Shown: positions 5,831 to 13,343 of the stretch, piece by piece | Layout of the letters: every line of letters starts with the position of its first letter | Position numbering within the stretch: position 1 is the stretch's first letter | Origin: Methanosarcinales archaeon ex4572_44 | GTDB taxonomy: Archaea > Halobacteriota > Methanosarcinia > Methanosarcinales > EX4572-44 | Assembly: GCA_002254825.2 (NCBI GenBank) | Contig: NJEL02000004.1 | Span: forward strand, 1-15,570 | Direction of reading: 5' to 3' | DNA length: 15,570 nt | The notes under the pieces: model-generated | Seen by the model: only the letters and a program-made list of their open reading frames with translations | Told to the model about the DNA's origin: nothing | Databases searched by the model: none | Made by a program: the position numbers and the translations under genes

Positions 5831-6499
5831 CATTGTTGCTATTGTTATGTAGTGGTCTTTGTGGTAAGGTTTTAGATTTTTGATGCGAGAGATTGTTAGT
5901 TTGTCTTCGAGCCTATCGAGTTCTCTTCTCAGTACGTCTCTTGGGTTGCTTGATACGTCGATGCTCCGTGCTTTTATTGTGAGTATGAGCTGTCCCTTCT
6001 CTTTCAGGAATAGCTCTGTGTTCTTCAGGGCTATTTCTGCCTGGTTTCGCTGTGCTATGTCCTGGTATATGATATCCACCTCTCCTACGATCCCTTGGTA
6101 GTCTCGTGGCTGGTCTGCGTCTTCGAGCATGGGTATGATGTTCTCCCGTGCCTCGCATAGCGTGAGGAGTTTCGCTGTGCTTGTGGGTGATATTTCTACG
6201 GCGTAGGTTATGCCTTCTGTGTTGATGTCTGAGATGTGACTGAGTGTGGTTCCTGTTGCTGCTCCAAGGTATAGTATTTTATCTCTCTTTCTGATAGAGA
6301 TTGGTGTTTTTTTGTGGATTGCAGCTGCGATCTTGCTTCTGTGGGGATTCCATATTCGCAGTTCGCAGCCGTCTATCCACGTTGTTCTTTCGCCGTAGAA
6401 CCTTTTTGTTGGCGTTTTGTTCTTGGTTGCAAGTTGTTCTCGTTTTTTGTTGCTTAGCCAGTAGAGGTTATCTGTACCAGATACCTTTTCTAGCTTCAT
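5825..6499 (-). CDS. flpA: Fibrillarin, rRNA/tRNA 2'-O-methyltransferase
   Basis: Fibrillarin is the SAM-dependent catalytic subunit of the box C/D ribonucleoprotein, working with Nop5 and L7Ae to methylate ribose 2'-hydroxyls of rRNA and tRNA. The 224-residue protein has the N-terminal archaeal segment with RFYGERTTW (33-41) and RIWNPHRSKIAAAI (48-61), SAM motif I ILYLGAATGTTLSHISD (75-91), YAVEIS (99-104), the acidic MLEDADQP (124-131), DIIYQDIAQRNQAE (142-155) and ILTIKARSID (172-181). Length is typical. ATG 6499 lies 4 nt after the fwdC stop, so it is the last gene of the fwd operon. The usual partner gene nop5 is not beside it in this window. Confidence 0.96.
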   Translation of the reverse strand: MKLEKVSGTDNLYWLSNKKREQLATKNKTPTKRFYGERTTWIDGCELRIWNPHRSKIAAAIHKKTPISIRKRDKILYLGAATGTTLSHISDINTEGITYAVEISPTSTAKLLTLCEARENIIPMLEDADQPRDYQGIVGEVDIIYQDIAQRNQAEIALKNTELFLKEKGQLILTIKARSIDVSSNPRDVLRRELDRLEDKLTISRIKNLKPYHKDHYITIATMK

Positions 6500-6503
6500 T
6501 CTA

Positions 6504-7265
6504 TTATGCTTTTATGTACAGTGTGCCTTTGCCGCCTGCTACGACGTCTCCTGTGTATTTCTTGTAGATCACTCCCTCCAGTTCCTCGTTTTCTTCTTGC
6601 TGGTAGACTGGTACGAGTTCTTCCACTGTGCCGTTTATGGTTATGGTTCCTTTCTTCATCTCACCGCCTGGCATCGTGGTGTTGCCTTCGATTGTGATCT
6701 TACCGCCGTTGTTGGATATTCCTGGCATGAGACCAGCACTCCCTTTTATGATTATTTCGCCGCCGCACATGTGTTCGCCTACGTAGTCTCTTGCATCTCC
6801 GAAGACGGTGATTGTGCCGCCGCGCATGCCGCATGATTCGCCGCGGTACCCGGCTCCGAGGTAGTACTCTGTGTTGCCTTCGATTATTATTTCTCCGCCT
6901 TTCATCTCGCGCCCTGCCCATGAGTCTGCGTTGCCTTTCACTGTGATCGTTCCGCCTCGCATCTTGGCTCCTACGTGCATGTCGACGTCGCCGTTGATGA
7001 GGACTATTCCTGTGCTCATGCCTTCTCCGACTCGCTTCACGCGGGGTATGCTGCCTTCGATTATGATCTTGGTGTTCTCAGGTGTATCACTGCCGTCCAC
7101 CTGGATTTCAAAGAACTCGTCGAGTGTGGTTTTGTTGTTTCCTTCCCAGACGCCTATTTTTTTGATCTCTTCGACAGTTTTGCCTGCAAAGTTGTCTGGT
7201 GTTATGGTTTCTGCTTCGATTGAAATTTTACTATTTTTTGTTGGGGTGAGTGTTACTGTCTGCAT
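6504..7265 (-). CDS. fwdC: Formylmethanofuran dehydrogenase subunit C
   Basis: FwdC is a structural subunit of the tungsten/molybdenum formylmethanofuran dehydrogenase, which interconverts CO2 plus methanofuran and formylmethanofuran. The 253-residue protein carries the expected beta-helix repeats from about residue 80 to 215: repeated units of the form GG-x-I-x-I-x-G-(N/D/S)-A-x3-x-G, such as MRGGTITVKGNADSWAG and MCGGEIIIKGSAGLMPG. This fold is related to the C-terminal domain of glutamate synthase. The ATG is 1 nt after the fwdA stop, so the genes are translationally coupled. The C-terminal tail (about 225-253) is specific to FwdC/FmdC. W and Mo isoenzymes cannot be told apart by eye. Confidence 0.95.
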   Translation of the reverse strand: MQTVTLTPTKNSKISIEAETITPDNFAGKTVEEIKKIGVWEGNNKTTLDEFFEIQVDGSDTPENTKIIIEGSIPRVKRVGEGMSTGIVLINGDVDMHVGAKMRGGTITVKGNADSWAGREMKGGEIIIEGNTEYYLGAGYRGESCGMRGGTITVFGDARDYVGEHMCGGEIIIKGSAGLMPGISNNGGKITIEGNTTMPGGEMKKGTITINGTVEELVPVYQQEENEELEGVIYKKYTGDVVAGGKGTLYIKA

Positions 7266-7266
7266 C

Positions 7267-8970
7267 TTATTTCACCCCTGCTTCGACAACGATTGGATGC
7301 TGGACGTATGCGTCCTGGACCATGTAGTTTGCCATGTTCACGGAGTAGTACTTTCTGAACTTCCACTCGAGGTCTTTCATCAGTCTTGTGGTGTCTTCTT
7401 CGGGCACGCTTGCATCAACCCAGAATGTCCTGCCTGGTGGTGTTGCTGTTATCTGTCCGTCCTTTGCAACAGTTTCTCCGTCTTTTATGGTGTAAGCTGG
7501 GGTTTGGAAGGCTTTTTTGACCGTTGCATGCTCAACGCTTGGATCTACGGTCTCTGTGTTGATGTTGTAGATCGTAACATCTCCATCAGCGCCAACTCCG
7601 AGATGTCCCTTCCCATACTCCTGCAGTCCGAGTATCTTTGCATGGGCTGCGCGCGTCTTTATGGCGATATCGTACCAGTCAAATTCCCGGTCAATTCCTG
7701 CAAGGCATGTGCGCTCGTGCATCTTATCTGAGAGCTTTGCAATCTCTTCCTCGCGTTTCTTTGCACTCATGAGGAGTGCTATTACCTCTGGATAGTTTAC
7801 GAATGGTCCACCGTTCGGGTGGTCTGTTGTGAGCAGTACCTGCCACGGATCATTCGTTAGGAGTGCAAGTTCGAGCCCGATCGCCCACATGATATCATGG
7901 ATATACATCTTCCGAACATAGAATAGTGGGACGACCCCTGAGGCATCTTCAAGCTCCACATCGCCGTTGCCCCATTTTGCGCCGAGTAGTCTGGCATTGG
8001 CGTACTGGACAGGTCCGTCAGCGGTCATCGTGGTTGCACTTCCGAATATCAACTGTCCCATGTCAATCGTGACATGATCGCTCTTGTTGAGACACTCTGC
8101 CACGGCGTCGCCTTTGGACTCAAAGTTTCCAAAGTGTGTGCCGCCCCACGCATTGAATGTTACATGTGTGACGTGGACAACCTGTCTGTCCCTGCTCGGT
8201 TTGATCTTCTCAAGCCGTCGAATGGTCTCGATTGTGGTCTCGTAGTTTCCTGGTGTGCCAAGCCTGTTGCAGTGTAGGTGTATGGAGTGTGGGAGGTTCA
8301 GCATCTCGTTTGCCTTCGCAAGTCCTAGGATTATTTCGGATGGTGTTACATCGAACTTTGGAACTGTATCATCCAGTCCTGAGACGTTCTTTCCGAAACC
8401 CCATGCTTCACCGCCGCCTGGGTTCACGATCTTGACACCATAGCCCCTGCTTGCGCGTAATCCCCATGCCACGTAGGCTGCAAGCTTGTCAAGGTCGCCC
8501 TCGCGGACAGCATCCATCACCTGCCAGTTGCTGCTGAAGAGGGTTAAACCGCCCTTGTCGATTATTGGAATGTCTTCGAATTCCTCGTGTGTGTGTCGTG
8601 CCTTAAGTATTGGTATCGCCGCCTCGAATGCCGTTGTGTATCCGAGCTCTGCATACCTATAGCCCATCGCAAATGTGTTTGGGACAGTGTAGCCACTGTA
8701 GGGTCGTGTGATCTTTGTGCGTGGTTTCAAGCCCGACCTGCCATCGTCCGGCCGCATGATTCTACCAACGTTGACCTTGCCGCCTGCGATGTGGGAGTGG
8801 GCATCCACGCCACCTGCCATCACGGTCATTCCAGAGGCATCAATCACTTTTGCACCTGAAGATACTGATTCTACGATCTTTCCATCTTTTATGGCGATAT
8901 CCATTACATCGCCTTTCACTTCGTTCAGTGGATCGAATACTTTGCCGTTCTTGATCAAGAGTTCACTCAT
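7267..8970 (-). CDS. fwdA: Formylmethanofuran dehydrogenase subunit A (metal-dependent amidohydrolase)
   Basis: FwdA is the amidohydrolase-fold subunit with a binuclear zinc centre; it condenses formate made in FwdB with methanofuran. The 567-residue protein shows the metal ligands in family order: DAHSH (H58, H60), YGVKIVNPGG (K180, the lysine that is carboxylated), SIHLHCNRLG (H231/H233), VHVTHV (H266/H269) and TTDHPNGGPF (D383). The composite-domain strands at both ends (MSELLIKNGKVFDPL and the ADGDVTIYNI region) are present. Length is usual for the family. ATG 8970 follows the fwdB stop by 7 nt, with GGAG inside the end of fwdB. All key residues are present, so the enzyme should be active. 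Confidence 0.97.
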   Translation of the reverse strand: MSELLIKNGKVFDPLNEVKGDVMDIAIKDGKIVESVSSGAKVIDASGMTVMAGGVDAHSHIAGGKVNVGRIMRPDDGRSGLKPRTKITRPYSGYTVPNTFAMGYRYAELGYTTAFEAAIPILKARHTHEEFEDIPIIDKGGLTLFSSNWQVMDAVREGDLDKLAAYVAWGLRASRGYGVKIVNPGGGEAWGFGKNVSGLDDTVPKFDVTPSEIILGLAKANEMLNLPHSIHLHCNRLGTPGNYETTIETIRRLEKIKPSRDRQVVHVTHVTFNAWGGTHFGNFESKGDAVAECLNKSDHVTIDMGQLIFGSATTMTADGPVQYANARLLGAKWGNGDVELEDASGVVPLFYVRKMYIHDIMWAIGLELALLTNDPWQVLLTTDHPNGGPFVNYPEVIALLMSAKKREEEIAKLSDKMHERTCLAGIDREFDWYDIAIKTRAAHAKILGLQEYGKGHLGVGADGDVTIYNINTETVDPSVEHATVKKAFQTPAYTIKDGETVAKDGQITATPPGRTFWVDASVPEEDTTRLMKDLEWKFRKYYSVNMANYMVQDAYVQHPIVVEAGVK

Positions 8971-8977
8971 AACTACA

Positions 8978-10270
8978 TCACTCTCCTTTGATCTTTCGAA
9001 CTTTCTCTATTATTTTGTCAAGGATCTCTTCGTCACTCAGATAATCGCTCTCAACGAGTTTTCTCAGTCGAAGTGACGCACCATCCATCCGATAAGCCGT
9101 GCCCTCGCACTCGATCCCAACGATCGCTGCAGGTATCACCACGTCAGCGAACTCTGTTGTTGGGTTGGCATACGGATCGATCTGTATGAGTGGAACCTTT
9201 GCAAGATTGCGGATCGATGCGCCTGGGAAGTGTGCACCAGCGTCGCCAGCTATAACCATCGCGGAATCCACCTCGTCTCGCATCAAGAGGTCGTTTGCAG
9301 ATATCTCTCCAGGATTGTAGTAAGGCACGCCACGTGCAAGGTCTACCGTTGGGAAACCTGTCAGCCACGAACACACTTGACCGAAACCTGTAACATTGTA
9401 GTGTCCACGCATCGGTGTTACAACAAACTTTGTCTTGGTGTTCAGATCATTCACGAGTGAGAGTGTAATGTCAATATTCTTATACTTGCTCCTGCTCTGT
9501 GTTAGACCCATACCATAGAGAATCATTCCAAACCTACAAGAGGTCATCATCTCTGCAATTCGCACCAGCTCTTCCCTCGGAACACCAGCAACAGTGTCTG
9601 GCACAACATCGCCCTTGCCGTTTACAAGTGCTCGAATGGCAGAGAGTATGAGATAGTCGCTGCCCTGCTCTATCTGGATGAATTCGTCAGAGATGGCAGC
9701 AGTATCGGTCATTCGCACATCAACTGTTACAAACTTTCGATTCTGGCGACCACGATCAAGGAAAAAACCCCTCTGATACACAGAATACCTGCTCATGTGC
9801 CGCGGATGTGCATGAACTGGGTTGCAGCCCCAGAAAATGACCAGATCTGCACGATTCTTCATTTGACCAAGGCTTGCAGTCGGAAGACCTTTCTCCTGCA
9901 CCGCCAGTGTTGAAGGTCCATGACAGACCGATGCAGTGTTATCGATCGCACCGCCAATGACCTCGGCGAGCAGAACTCCCTTGCTCTGAGCCTCACACGA
10001 TGTGGACGCCCAACCATAAAGGAGCGGGTGCTTGGACCCAGCGAGGATCTCAGCAGTCCGATCAATCGCCTCGTCATACGATGTTTCCACAAGCTCTCCA
10101 GAGTCGTTACGGATCATCGGTGCGGGAATCCTCTCATGCCCAAGAATCTTTTTTGAACCAAGTCGGCATGCTCGTCTCACATCAACTATCCTGTTATCTT
10201 CAACCTTCACGGTCAGATCATCGCAGAGAGACCCGCAGAAGGAACAGATCGCATCAGTAATCTCAGCCAT
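8978..10270 (-). CDS. fwdB: Formylmethanofuran dehydrogenase subunit B (pterin-binding catalytic subunit)
   Basis: FwdB carries a 4Fe-4S cluster and the W/Mo-bis-pterin site that reduces CO2 to formate or runs in reverse. From ATG 10270 the product is 430 residues. It has CSFCGSLCDDL followed by the fourth cysteine in RRACRLG (the cluster), NTASVCHGPS with the metal-ligand cysteine (residue 116; cysteine, not selenocysteine), WGCNPVHAHPRHMSRYSV, PMRGHYNVTGF and GIECEGTAYRMDG. The frame also allows ATG 10279 and GTG 10282. ATG 10279 overlaps the fwdD stop (TGATG) but leaves only 2 nt after the GGAG at 10285-10282; 10270 gives 11 nt and the more usual N-terminus. The C-terminal part of the molybdopterin-binding region is supplied by FwdD. 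Confidence 0.96.
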   Translation of the reverse strand: MAEITDAICSFCGSLCDDLTVKVEDNRIVDVRRACRLGSKKILGHERIPAPMIRNDSGELVETSYDEAIDRTAEILAGSKHPLLYGWASTSCEAQSKGVLLAEVIGGAIDNTASVCHGPSTLAVQEKGLPTASLGQMKNRADLVIFWGCNPVHAHPRHMSRYSVYQRGFFLDRGRQNRKFVTVDVRMTDTAAISDEFIQIEQGSDYLILSAIRALVNGKGDVVPDTVAGVPREELVRIAEMMTSCRFGMILYGMGLTQSRSKYKNIDITLSLVNDLNTKTKFVVTPMRGHYNVTGFGQVCSWLTGFPTVDLARGVPYYNPGEISANDLLMRDEVDSAMVIAGDAGAHFPGASIRNLAKVPLIQIDPYANPTTEFADVVIPAAIVGIECEGTAYRMDGASLRLRKLVESDYLSDEEILDKIIEKVRKIKGE

Positions 10271-10278
10271 ACTATTCA

Positions 10279-10659
10279 TCACTCCTTGTATAAACTCATA
10301 AGCTTCTTCAGATCAAGCGGACTATCGTCGGTAGGCTCTATCGTGCCACTGATTCCCTTAAACCCAGGCATGCCACACCCGTGCGTGTCAGGATTCACCA
10401 CTGCATTCGCCCAGGGACCCATCGGAATAAAGACAATACCGTTCGGATTTCCCTCACACAAGGCAACAGGCACGACTACAGTCCCAAAATCGGTCGAAAC
10501 TTTCACATTAGTACCTTCTGAGACTCCAAGTTCCCCCAGATCCTCAGGACCAACCTCGCATCTGGCACACGCCTCAAAATACTCTTGTGAGAGCTTATTC
10601 TCGATATTAGCTCCCTGCTCAATCGTCCTGCCAGTCACAATATTCACATCACACTTCAT
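10279..10659 (-). CDS. fwdD: Formylmethanofuran dehydrogenase subunit D (molybdopterin dinucleotide-binding)
   Basis: FwdD is the small molydopterin-binding beta-barrel subunit that completes the FwdB active site. From ATG 10659 it is 126 residues, with VNIVTGRTIEQG at the start, YFEACARCEVGPEDLGELGV, then FIPMGPWANAVVNPDTHG and GMPGFKGISGTIEPT. I chose ATG 10659 because GGGTG lies 5-6 nt upstream and the family begins here; ATG 10671 is in frame but poorer. It is the first gene of fwdDBAC-flpA and its stop overlaps the fwdB 5' end. The polyferredoxin subunits (fwdF/G/E) are not in the window. Confidence 0.95.
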   Translation of the reverse strand: MKCDVNIVTGRTIEQGANIENKLSQEYFEACARCEVGPEDLGELGVSEGTNVKVSTDFGTVVVPVALCEGNPNGIVFIPMGPWANAVVNPDTHGCGMPGFKGISGTIEPTDDSPLDLKKLMSLYKE

Positions 10660-10703
10660 AAAAACACCCATGTATCCATGATACCAGACATTTCATCTTC
10701 TCC

Positions 10704-10714
10704 ACTTAAAAACT
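10704..10714 (-). promoter_or_regulatory. TATA box of the fwdDBAC-flpA operon
   Basis: The minus-strand sequence AGTTTTTAAGT lies about 50 nt upstream of ATG 10659. Initiation about 25 nt downstream (around 10682) would leave a short leader containing the GGGTG site. The other four genes follow with gaps of 7 nt or less or overlaps, so this should drive all five. Confidence 0.5.
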
Positions 10715-10750
10715 TGTCCTTTTTGTTCTGAAAATGACCCTCCACCATGG

Positions 10751-10785
10751 CAGAATTTGCACAACCACAGAGACTGCAAAATCTG
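10751..10785. repeat. Inverted repeat between two divergent promoters
   Basis: CAGAATTTGCA (10751-10761) and TGCAAAATCTG (10775-10785) are reverse complements at 10 of 11 positions, 13 nt apart. The pair lies between the fwdD TATA box (10704-10714) and the phosphoesterase TATA box (10839-10849). It could be an operator; nothing else in this 227-bp intergenic region stands out. Confidence 0.5.
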
Positions 10786-10838
10786 AACGTGTGATAAAAC
10801 GCCAAAAATCTAACAATCGTTTTTCAAATGAGAGAACA

Positions 10839-10849
10839 ACTTTTTAATC
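10839..10849 (+). promoter_or_regulatory. TATA box and GGTGAT site for the phosphoesterase gene
   Basis: ACTTTTTAATC would place initiation near 10870. GGTGAT at 10876-10881 then lies 5 nt before the TTG start at 10887, which fixes that unusual start codon. Confidence 0.55.
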
Positions 10850-10886
10850 TGATGACTGCAGAATTACATCACATAGGTGATCTGCG

Positions 10887-11372
10887 TTGATAGGCATTCT
10901 ATCCGACTCACACGACAATATAACGGCACTAGAGACAGCAGTGGACTTTTTCAACGACGAGAAAGTGGAGCTAGTACTCCACGCAGGCGACGTGGTTTCG
11001 CCGTTCATGGCAAAGACGCTCTCGAAGCTTGATTGTCCGTTCAAGATCTCATTTGGAAACAACGACGGCGACCGAATAACGCTCCAGAAACGCACCTCCG
11101 AAGTTGGCGGGACGGCAGAGGATTTCATCGATATTGTCTACAGAAAAAAGAGGATAGGGATGGTGCACGGAACAAACCAAGCCATCGTTGGCGCCCTCAT
11201 CCGAAGTGACATCTTTGATATTGTTATAAGTGGACACACCCATACACCACTCGTGAACCGCACAAAAACGCTCCACATCAACCCGGGAGAAGTCTCAGGC
11301 GTGTTGACCGGAAAGAAGACAGTTGCACTCCTCGACCAAGACGAACTGAGAGCCGAAATAATAACACTTTGA
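10887..11372 (+). CDS. MJ0936/YfcE-type metallophosphoesterase
   Basis: This is a small calcineurin-like phosphodiesterase with a two-metal centre; the natural substrate of this subgroup is not settled. The 161-residue protein begins MIGILSDSHDN (D7, H9), followed by LHAGDVVSPF (D35), SFGNNDGD (N58), GMVHG (H94) and SGHTHTP (H117, H119): the full set of metal-binding motifs in order. TTG is the start, supported by GGTGAT 5 nt upstream and by the family N-terminus. The gene is divergent from the fwd operon and convergent with the KH-protein gene. Its last four codons are part of a 14-nt tandem duplication. A T-rich tract follows. Confidence 0.92.
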   Translation: MIGILSDSHDNITALETAVDFFNDEKVELVLHAGDVVSPFMAKTLSKLDCPFKISFGNNDGDRITLQKRTSEVGGTAEDFIDIVYRKKRIGMVHGTNQAIVGALIRSDIFDIVISGHTHTPLVNRTKTLHINPGEVSGVLTGKKTVALLDQDELRAEIITL

Positions 11373-11389
11373 AACTAACACTTTGAAAC
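11362..11389. repeat. Perfect 14-nt tandem duplication across a stop codon
   Basis: TAACACTTTGAAAC occurs twice head to tail (11362-11375, 11376-11389). The first copy contains the TGA stop of the phosphoesterase (11370-11372), so the second copy lies in the 3' untranslated region and repeats the last codons plus stop. Confidence 0.88.
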
Positions 11390-11406
11390 TTGATTTTCCA
11401 AATTCT

Positions 11407-11423
11407 GGTTTTTTTATTCTTTT
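11407..11423 (+). terminator. T-rich terminator after the phosphoesterase gene
   Basis: GGTTTTTTTATTCTTTT follows the phosphoesterase stop by 35 nt and is the kind of T-tract that ends archaeal transcripts. It overlaps the last codons and stop of the convergent KH-protein gene. Confidence 0.5.
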
Positions 11424-11962
11424 CGGGGGTGTAGTAGTTCTTGTTCTATCATTTCCCTGTATTTCTTTTCGAGGAAGCTGTATACTGGTCCGTGCGGTGC
11501 TCCGTTGATTAGCATTTGGATGCTGGTGTGTGCTGTTTGTTTCTCTTTTGGTTTGCCTATGATGCTTATGGTTTTGCCGTAGATTGAGATGTTGCAGTCT
11601 GTCATTTTTTCGATGTGTTCGCGCATTCTGCCGTTGGTGCCTATGATGCGGCTGCTTATTCGTTTAATCTCTTTTTCGTTTGTTGCTATATTTGACAGAT
11701 TTATTGTTTCGAGTGTCAGTTCTTCTTCGTCCATGATGCGCAGTGCTTTTTCTGGGCTGAATCCTCTTGCGATTGCTGCGATAGCATCTCTTGTGCGTAG
11801 TTCTTCGAGTGGGTCTTTGGCGTCATAGATCTGTACCATTCCTGTTTTGCTGTCTATTTTGAGTTTGCATTGACCTTTTTCTTCTATAATTTTCTTAGTG
11901 TTCCCTTTTTGTCCGATTATAACTCCTATTCTGTCGTTAGGTGCTCTTATGTGTTGTGTCAT
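11414..11962 (-). CDS. Two-KH-domain ribosome biogenesis protein (Dim2/Pno1 family)
   Basis: Archaeal relatives of Dim2/Pno1 bind the 3' end of 16S rRNA with Nob1 during small-subunit maturation. The 182-residue product has KH1 with GVIIGQKGNTKKIIEE (13-28) and KH2 with RIIGTNGRMREHIEKMTD (105-122), each carrying the G-x2-G loop. It ends in the family tail GAPHGPVYSFLEKKYREM. The frame is open further upstream inside rio1, but those residues are low-complexity and unlike the family, so I use ATG 11962, 14 nt after the rio1 stop. It is the third gene of aIF1A-rio1-KH, a grouping common in archaea that joins initiation and small-subunit assembly factors. Confidence 0.93.
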   Translation of the reverse strand: MTQHIRAPNDRIGVIIGQKGNTKKIIEEKGQCKLKIDSKTGMVQIYDAKDPLEELRTRDAIAAIARGFSPEKALRIMDEEELTLETINLSNIATNEKEIKRISSRIIGTNGRMREHIEKMTDCNISIYGKTISIIGKPKEKQTAHTSIQMLINGAPHGPVYSFLEKKYREMIEQELLHPRKE

Positions 11963-11976
11963 TCTATCTTTCTCAT

Positions 11977-12762
11977 TTATTTGATATTTGTTATTCTTGT
12001 TAGGATTTCTTTGTCTGTGGCATTCACACCCCACTTTTTGAAGAATCTGATGATGTTGTTGGTGTCTCGTTCCAGGAACTCTCTTGATCGTGTGTGAGAG
12101 ATGAGTACGCCTTGGCCGATGTCGATTATGACGGGTTTATTGTTGGAGTTGATGAGTATGTTGTATTCGCTCAAATCACCGTGAACCATTCCTGCGTCCT
12201 GGTAGAGTCTTCTCATATATTCGATTATCTCTTCGAAGATCTTCTCTGCATCTTTTTTGGTTGGTCTGACGTCTCGGAGTTGTGGCGATGCAATGCCGTC
12301 TTCTCCGATGAATTCCATTAGAAGCACGTTTCGCTCGACTTTGATTGGCTTTGGAACTCTTATCTCGGCGTTTCGTGCTCTCAACAGGTTCTGGAACTCT
12401 TTTCTTGCCCATGCTATGATAATCTCTTTCTTGGTGCGTTTCACGTTATCGAATCGATGGTCGCCAATGATGTAGCCCAGGATCGCTTTGAAGTTGCTTG
12501 ATGATATTCTGTATATCTTAACGGCAATTTCACGGTCGTCTTTTCCTGTGGCTTGGAAGACGTTTGCTTCCTTGCCTGTGCTGATAGGCCCACCAAACGC
12601 TTTGATATGGCCACTATTTGAGAGATGATAGAGTGTTTTCAGTGTTGCATTGTCAAAGACGTTCTCTGTCACCTTGCGTTCATCAGAGTCACGCTCTTTG
12701 ACTCGAAGAGCCTCAAGCCCAAACTCTACTTTCAAAATTTTCTTACTGATCGGGTGTTGCAT
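11977..12762 (-). CDS. rio1: RIO1-family atypical serine kinase/ATPase
   Basis: RIO1 acts in late small-subunit maturation. The 261-residue protein has the RIO N-terminal helices, the P-loop STGKEANVF (61-69), the ATP-contacting lysine in IAVKIYR (K82), the catalytic loop VHGDLSEYNIL (D196, N201) and the metal-binding IIDIGQG (D214). The segment RFDNVKRTKKEIIIAWARKE (103-122) is the RIO1-type flexible loop. ATG 12762 is preceded by AGGTAG inside the end of the aIF1A gene. The gap to the aIF1A stop is 2 nt, so translation is coupled. All catalytic residues are present. Confidence 0.96.
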   Translation of the reverse strand: MQHPISKKILKVEFGLEALRVKERDSDERKVTENVFDNATLKTLYHLSNSGHIKAFGGPISTGKEANVFQATGKDDREIAVKIYRISSSNFKAILGYIIGDHRFDNVKRTKKEIIIAWARKEFQNLLRARNAEIRVPKPIKVERNVLLMEFIGEDGIASPQLRDVRPTKKDAEKIFEEIIEYMRRLYQDAGMVHGDLSEYNILINSNNKPVIIDIGQGVLISHTRSREFLERDTNNIIRFFKKWGVNATDKEILTRITNIK

Positions 12763-12764
12763 GG

Positions 12765-13082
12765 CTACCTGTTGAGATAACCGCGGTCCCTAAGCCAACT
12801 GATGTGCTGGCCCCAGTAGCGCCACTTTACATCAGCCTTTTCATCCTGAAACGACCACGGAACAACTATGACTACATCTCCTTCTCTGATCCACGTACGC
12901 TTTTTCATCTTGCCAGGTATCCGCCCGATCCGAACAACACCATCCATACACCGAACTCTTATCCGATTGGCACCGAGCATGCTCTCAACAAAACCAAGAA
13001 CCTCGCCTTTACTCGCATTAGGTACCCTGACCCTCACAACTTCGCCAGCCGATTGATTATCCCTATCATACTTTCCTACCAG
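12765..13082 (-). CDS. eif1a: Translation initiation factor aIF1A, probably starting at CTG
   Basis: aIF1A binds the small-subunit A site and helps initiator tRNA selection. The OB fold is clear: RVRVPNASKGEVLGFVESML, ANRIRVRCMDGVVRIGRIPG, KMKKRTWIREGDVVIVVPW, DEKADVKWRYWGQHISWL. The first canonical start is GTG 13037-13035 (90 residues), which would begin directly at the first OB strand and has no ribosome binding site. The frame stays open for 15 more codons to CTG 13082-13080 (VGKYDRDNQSAGEV follows the initiator), and GAGGTG (13093-13088) lies exactly 5 nt before that CTG. The resulting 105 residues, with a polar N-terminal tail, match usual aIF1A length. There is no in-frame ATG. I therefore favour CTG, with GTG 13037 as the fallback. 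Confidence 0.9.
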   Translation of the reverse strand: MVGKYDRDNQSAGEVVRVRVPNASKGEVLGFVESMLGANRIRVRCMDGVVRIGRIPGKMKKRTWIREGDVVIVVPWSFQDEKADVKWRYWGQHISWLRDRGYLNR

Positions 13083-13093
13083 GCTAACACCTC

Positions 13094-13110
13094 ATAAATA
13101 CAATCACTGT
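13094..13110 (+). repeat. Direct repeat copy 1 (ATAAATACAATCACTGT)
   Basis: This matches 13344-13360 at 16 of 17 positions in the same orientation. It sits just upstream of the aIF1A ribosome binding site, within the likely aIF1A 5' leader. Confidence 0.75.
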
Positions 13111-13124
13111 ATCTTACTGACAAA

Positions 13125-13135
13125 GGTATTTATGC
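13125..13135 (-). promoter_or_regulatory. TATA box of the aIF1A-rio1-KH operon
   Basis: The minus-strand sequence GCATAAATACC would start transcription near 13104. That gives a leader of about 22 nt that contains GAGGTG before the CTG codon, consistent with translation beginning at 13082. Confidence 0.5.
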
Positions 13136-13181
13136 TTATTGCACCCTGCCGTATGCAATGCGAAGTGAGAGTGTTAAATAA

Positions 13182-13209
13182 TAACAACATACAGGTAACA
13201 ACATACAGG
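13182..13209. repeat. Perfect 14-nt tandem duplication
   Basis: TAACAACATACAGG occurs twice head to tail (13182-13195, 13196-13209) in non-coding DNA. Confidence 0.88.
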
Positions 13210-13343
13210 ATTGAGAATTTGGAGTTGGAGAAATAACTTGAACCATTGGAAGTTTTAAACTATAAGCCGAATTGCGTAATCAAGAGCTGTTTACAGATCA
13301 ACCATATAATTGTTTAGATTGATGCATAGACTCATTGGGTCAG

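Noticed and set aside
6871..7731. 286-residue plus-strand reading frame
   Set aside because: Antisense to fwdC and fwdA, both of which are complete with family motifs.
11963..12034. 24-residue N-terminal extension of the KH protein
   Set aside because: It overlaps the end of rio1, is Asn/Lys-rich and unlike the family; ATG 11962 gives the expected start.
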